Assembly (NCBI GenBank): GCA_003158115.1 | Contig: PMGM01000100.1 | Location: 25,566 to 42,770 of the forward strand | DNA: 17,205 nt | Reading direction: 5' to 3' | Origin: Methanobacterium sp. | Lineage (GTDB): Archaea > Methanobacteriota > Methanobacteria > Methanobacteriales > Methanobacteriaceae | Shown: piece after piece, positions 15,458 to 17,205 of the stretch | How the letters are laid out: each line of letters opens with the position of its first letter | Position numbering within the stretch: the first letter of the stretch is position 1 | Translations under genes and position numbers: made by a program | Notes under the pieces: model-generated | The model's input: only the letters and a program-made list of their open reading frames with translations | The model's database searches: none | Told to the model about the DNA's origin: nothing

Positions 15458-15553
15458 GTGCAAGCACAATTTGACCTACAACACTTCTGTTGCGGCCCTA
15501 AAGGTTGTGAAATAGAAATTGTTTATGGTGAAATGATGGATGCAGAAGATTAA
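15458..15553 (+). CDS. 31-residue cysteine-rich small protein, CCGPKGC motif, unknown function
   Basis: The frame starts at GTG, with a near-perfect ribosome site (GGAGGTGA, 15446-15453) four bases upstream and a good TATA box about 50 bases before. This is unusually strong evidence for so short a frame. The protein begins MQAQFDLQHF, then has CCGPKGC (residues 11-17), then EIEIVYGEMM and an acidic end. Three cysteines and His9 could bind a metal, or the cysteines could carry sulfur; this is inference. There is no membrane segment or signal peptide. I do not recognise a family. A hairpin and T-run follow the stop. It lies 86 bases before the homocysteine-synthesis gene on the same strand, which hints at a sulfur-related role. 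Alternatively it is a leader peptide for that gene. Confidence 0.75.
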   Translation: MQAQFDLQHFCCGPKGCEIEIVYGEMMDAED

Positions 15554-15561
15554 ATTTTATT

Positions 15562-15598
15562 AAGTTTACAACTTTATTTTTCTTTATTATTATTTTTT
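15562..15598 (+). terminator. Hairpin and T-rich terminator or attenuator
   Basis: AAGTT-TAC-AACTT (15562-15574) is a 5-base stem with a 3-base loop. It is followed by a long T-rich tract (15575-15598). It sits nine bases after the stop of the small gene and 41 bases before the next start, so it either ends a one-gene transcript or controls read-through. Confidence 0.5.
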
Positions 15599-15639
15599 AA
15601 TGATTAATATATGATTATGATGGTATGGATGTGACGATA

Positions 15640-17184
15640 ATGAAGACCATTGAAGAAATAAATCAACGAATAAAAGATGGAGATGCAGTTGTTGTCACGG
15701 CTGCAGAGATGACCCAGATTGTTAAGGAAAATGGTGCAGACAAAGCAGCAGATGAAATTGATGTAGTTACAACCGGTACATTTGGTGCTATGTGTTCTTC
15801 AGGAGCTTTTTTAAACTTTGGACATACTGATCCCCCTATAAAAATGACCAAAACCTACTTGAATGGGGTTGAAGCTTATTCCGGAATTGCGGCTGTTGAT
15901 TCTTATATTGGTGCCACACAACCGAGCAGAATTCCAGAGATCGGTATAGATTATGGTGGAGCCCATGTCATCGAGGATTTAATAAGGGGTAAGGATATTG
16001 AATTAATTGCAAGTTCGTATGGAACCGATTGTTATCCTCTTACAGACCTTAAAACCCATGTAAATATTGAAAATCTTAACGAAGCCATAATGGTGAATCC
16101 TCGTAATTGTTATCAGAACTATGCAGCTGCAATTAACACAACTGATGAAATTATCTACACATATATGGGAACATTACTTCCAAATATGGGCAATGTAAGC
16201 TTCTCAAGTGCAGGTGTACTTAGCCCACTTCTAAATGATCCCTACTTCCAAACTATAGGTATGGGAACTAAAATATTCATGTGTGGGGCAGAAGGATATG
16301 TTATTGGAGAAGGTACACAGCACAATACCGAAGTTCAACGGAAAAATGGAGTTCCTGTTAATGGTGCAGGAACATTAATGCTTAAGGGAGATATGAAACA
16401 GATGGACCCTAAATATGTTCGGGGTGCAACCATGCCCAAATACGGTTCAACACTCTATGTTGGACTTGGAATACCAATACCAATTATTAACAGTGACATA
16501 GCTCAAAAGACAGCCATAAGTGATGAGGATATTGTTTGTCAGATCATGGATTATGGAACTCCTAAACGTAGCAAACCAGTTGTGATGGAAAGTAATTATA
16601 AACAACTTAGAAGTGGAAGTGTAGAGATAAATGGCGTTGAAATTGAAACATCACCATTATCCTCCTATAAAAAAGCCTTAGAAATTGCATTAGAGCTTAA
16701 ATCATGGATCAACAAGGGAGATTTCTTACTTTCAAATCCAGTTAAATTATTGAAATCAGAAGGTTGCAGTCCCAGACCATTGGAAATCAGAAGACAAACA
16801 GTTCTTGTAAATGAGATCAAAAGCAAACCACTAATAACAGCTAATCCTAACGATGATATACGTGATGTTGCTAAGAAAATGGTACAAAATAGTATAAACC
16901 ATTTACCAGTGGTTGATGCAGATCAGAAATTGCTGGGAATTGTTACATCCTGGGATATTGCAAATGCAGTTGCAAAGGGAAAAACCATGTTAAAAGATGT
17001 TATGACAAAGAAGGTTGTTATAGCCCGTGAAGATGAACCAGTAGATGTTATTGCAAGACGTATAGATAAGCATGAAATATCAGGATTACCTATAATCAGT
17101 AAAAATAATAGGGTGATGGGTATGATAACTGCAGAGGATATTTCAAGGCTTATGTGTGCAAGAAATCTTAAGGATGGTGTTTAA
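15640..17184 (+). CDS. DUF39-CBS protein of homocysteine biosynthesis (MA1821-like)
   Basis: A 514-residue protein. Residues about 1-370 form the DUF39 domain ([14 protein letters not shown] with Cys52, and [12 protein letters not shown] with Cys131). Two such cysteines are reported to matter in the Methanosarcina protein MA1821. The C-terminus (about 395-512) holds a pair of CBS domains ([20 protein letters not shown] and [20 protein letters not shown]), which usually bind adenosyl compounds and could give control by methionine-cycle metabolites (inference). Together with a NIL/ferredoxin partner, the family makes homocysteine from aspartate semialdehyde and a sulfur source, replacing the usual pathway. 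An ATG at 15625 is also in frame. The ATG at 15640 is preferred because GGATGTGA, five bases upstream, is its ribosome site and MKTIEEIN fits the family start. Confidence 0.92.
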   Translation: MKTIEEINQRIKDGDAVVVTAAEMTQIVKENGADKAADEIDVVTTGTFGAMCSSGAFLNFGHTDPPIKMTKTYLNGVEAYSGIAAVDSYIGATQPSRIPEIGIDYGGAHVIEDLIRGKDIELIASSYGTDCYPLTDLKTHVNIENLNEAIMVNPRNCYQNYAAAINTTDEIIYTYMGTLLPNMGNVSFSSAGVLSPLLNDPYFQTIGMGTKIFMCGAEGYVIGEGTQHNTEVQRKNGVPVNGAGTLMLKGDMKQMDPKYVRGATMPKYGSTLYVGLGIPIPIINSDIAQKTAISDEDIVCQIMDYGTPKRSKPVVMESNYKQLRSGSVEINGVEIETSPLSSYKKALEIALELKSWINKGDFLLSNPVKLLKSEGCSPRPLEIRRQTVLVNEIKSKPLITANPNDDIRDVAKKMVQNSINHLPVVDADQKLLGIVTSWDIANAVAKGKTMLKDVMTKKVVIAREDEPVDVIARRIDKHEISGLPIISKNNRVMGMITAEDISRLMCARNLKDGV

Positions 17185-17205
17185 ATGAAGGCTTGGCTGA
17201 AATTT
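17185..17205 (+). CDS. Start of next gene, probably NIL-domain/4Fe-4S ferredoxin partner (partial)
   Basis: An ATG follows the stop of the DUF39 gene with no gap, and AAGGATGGTG ending six bases upstream can serve as its ribosome site. Only seven codons are visible (MKAWLKF). In methanogens this gene order usually continues with the NIL-ferredoxin protein (MA1822-like) of the same pathway, and that identity is inferred from position. Seven residues are too few to prove it. Confidence 0.55.

Noticed and set aside
1..17205. CRISPR array, tRNA/rRNA gene, insertion sequence, integrase or prophage
   Set aside because: No regularly spaced repeats, cloverleaf-like stretch, transposase or integrase motif was seen. 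The transglutaminase resembles phage pseudomurein endoisopeptidases, but the neighbours are all chromosomal housekeeping genes.

Overview
The window looks like chromosomal DNA of a pseudomurein-walled methanogenic archaeon of the order Methanobacteriales, most likely Methanobacterium or a close relative. Four things point there. One secreted protein carries pseudomurein-binding repeats. Several genes belong to typically archaeal or methanogen families: RibL-type FAD synthase, ThiN-HIT, an archaeal Nog1-like GTPase, and the DUF39-CBS homocysteine-synthesis protein followed by what looks like its partner. Intergenic DNA is very AT-rich with TATA boxes of archaeal type. Most starts have strong GGAGG/GGTGA Shine-Dalgarno (SD) sites and short U-rich terminators.

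Layout: (1) 1-1459, minus: a polysaccharide flippase cut by the left edge. It is divergent from (2) a RibL-type FAD synthase (plus, about 1700-2214). (3) 2522-4510, minus: a two-module FUSC-type membrane protein, followed by a 640-base stretch with no convincing gene. (4) 5151-6238, minus: a small VOC-fold protein and an iron-sulfur flavoprotein-like reductase, each apparently with its own promoter. (5) 6564-8642, minus: a large exported wall protein joining a TIM-barrel glycosidase-like domain, two pseudomurein-binding repeats and a transglutaminase-type peptidase. (6) 9092-11195, plus: an overlapping pair, ThiN-HIT fusion and double-SIS sugar-phosphate isomerase. (7) 12749-11348, minus: a Nog1-like GTPase overlapping a small heat-shock protein. 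(8) 15079-13092, minus: TldD metalloprotease and AMMECR1, ending in a clear hairpin terminator. (9) 15458-17205, plus: a tiny cysteine-rich protein, a DUF39-CBS protein for homocysteine synthesis, and the first seven codons of the next gene.

Most genes are core housekeeping functions: cofactor synthesis, ribosome assembly, protein quality control and sulfur assimilation. The window shows no insertion sequence, integrase, tRNA, rRNA or CRISPR array. The most promising leads are the three-part wall hydrolase, which could cut both glycan and peptide of pseudomurein, the 31-residue CCGPKGC protein beside the sulfur-assimilation genes with an attenuator-like hairpin between them, and the tightly coupled ThiN-HIT/SIS pair of unknown purpose.
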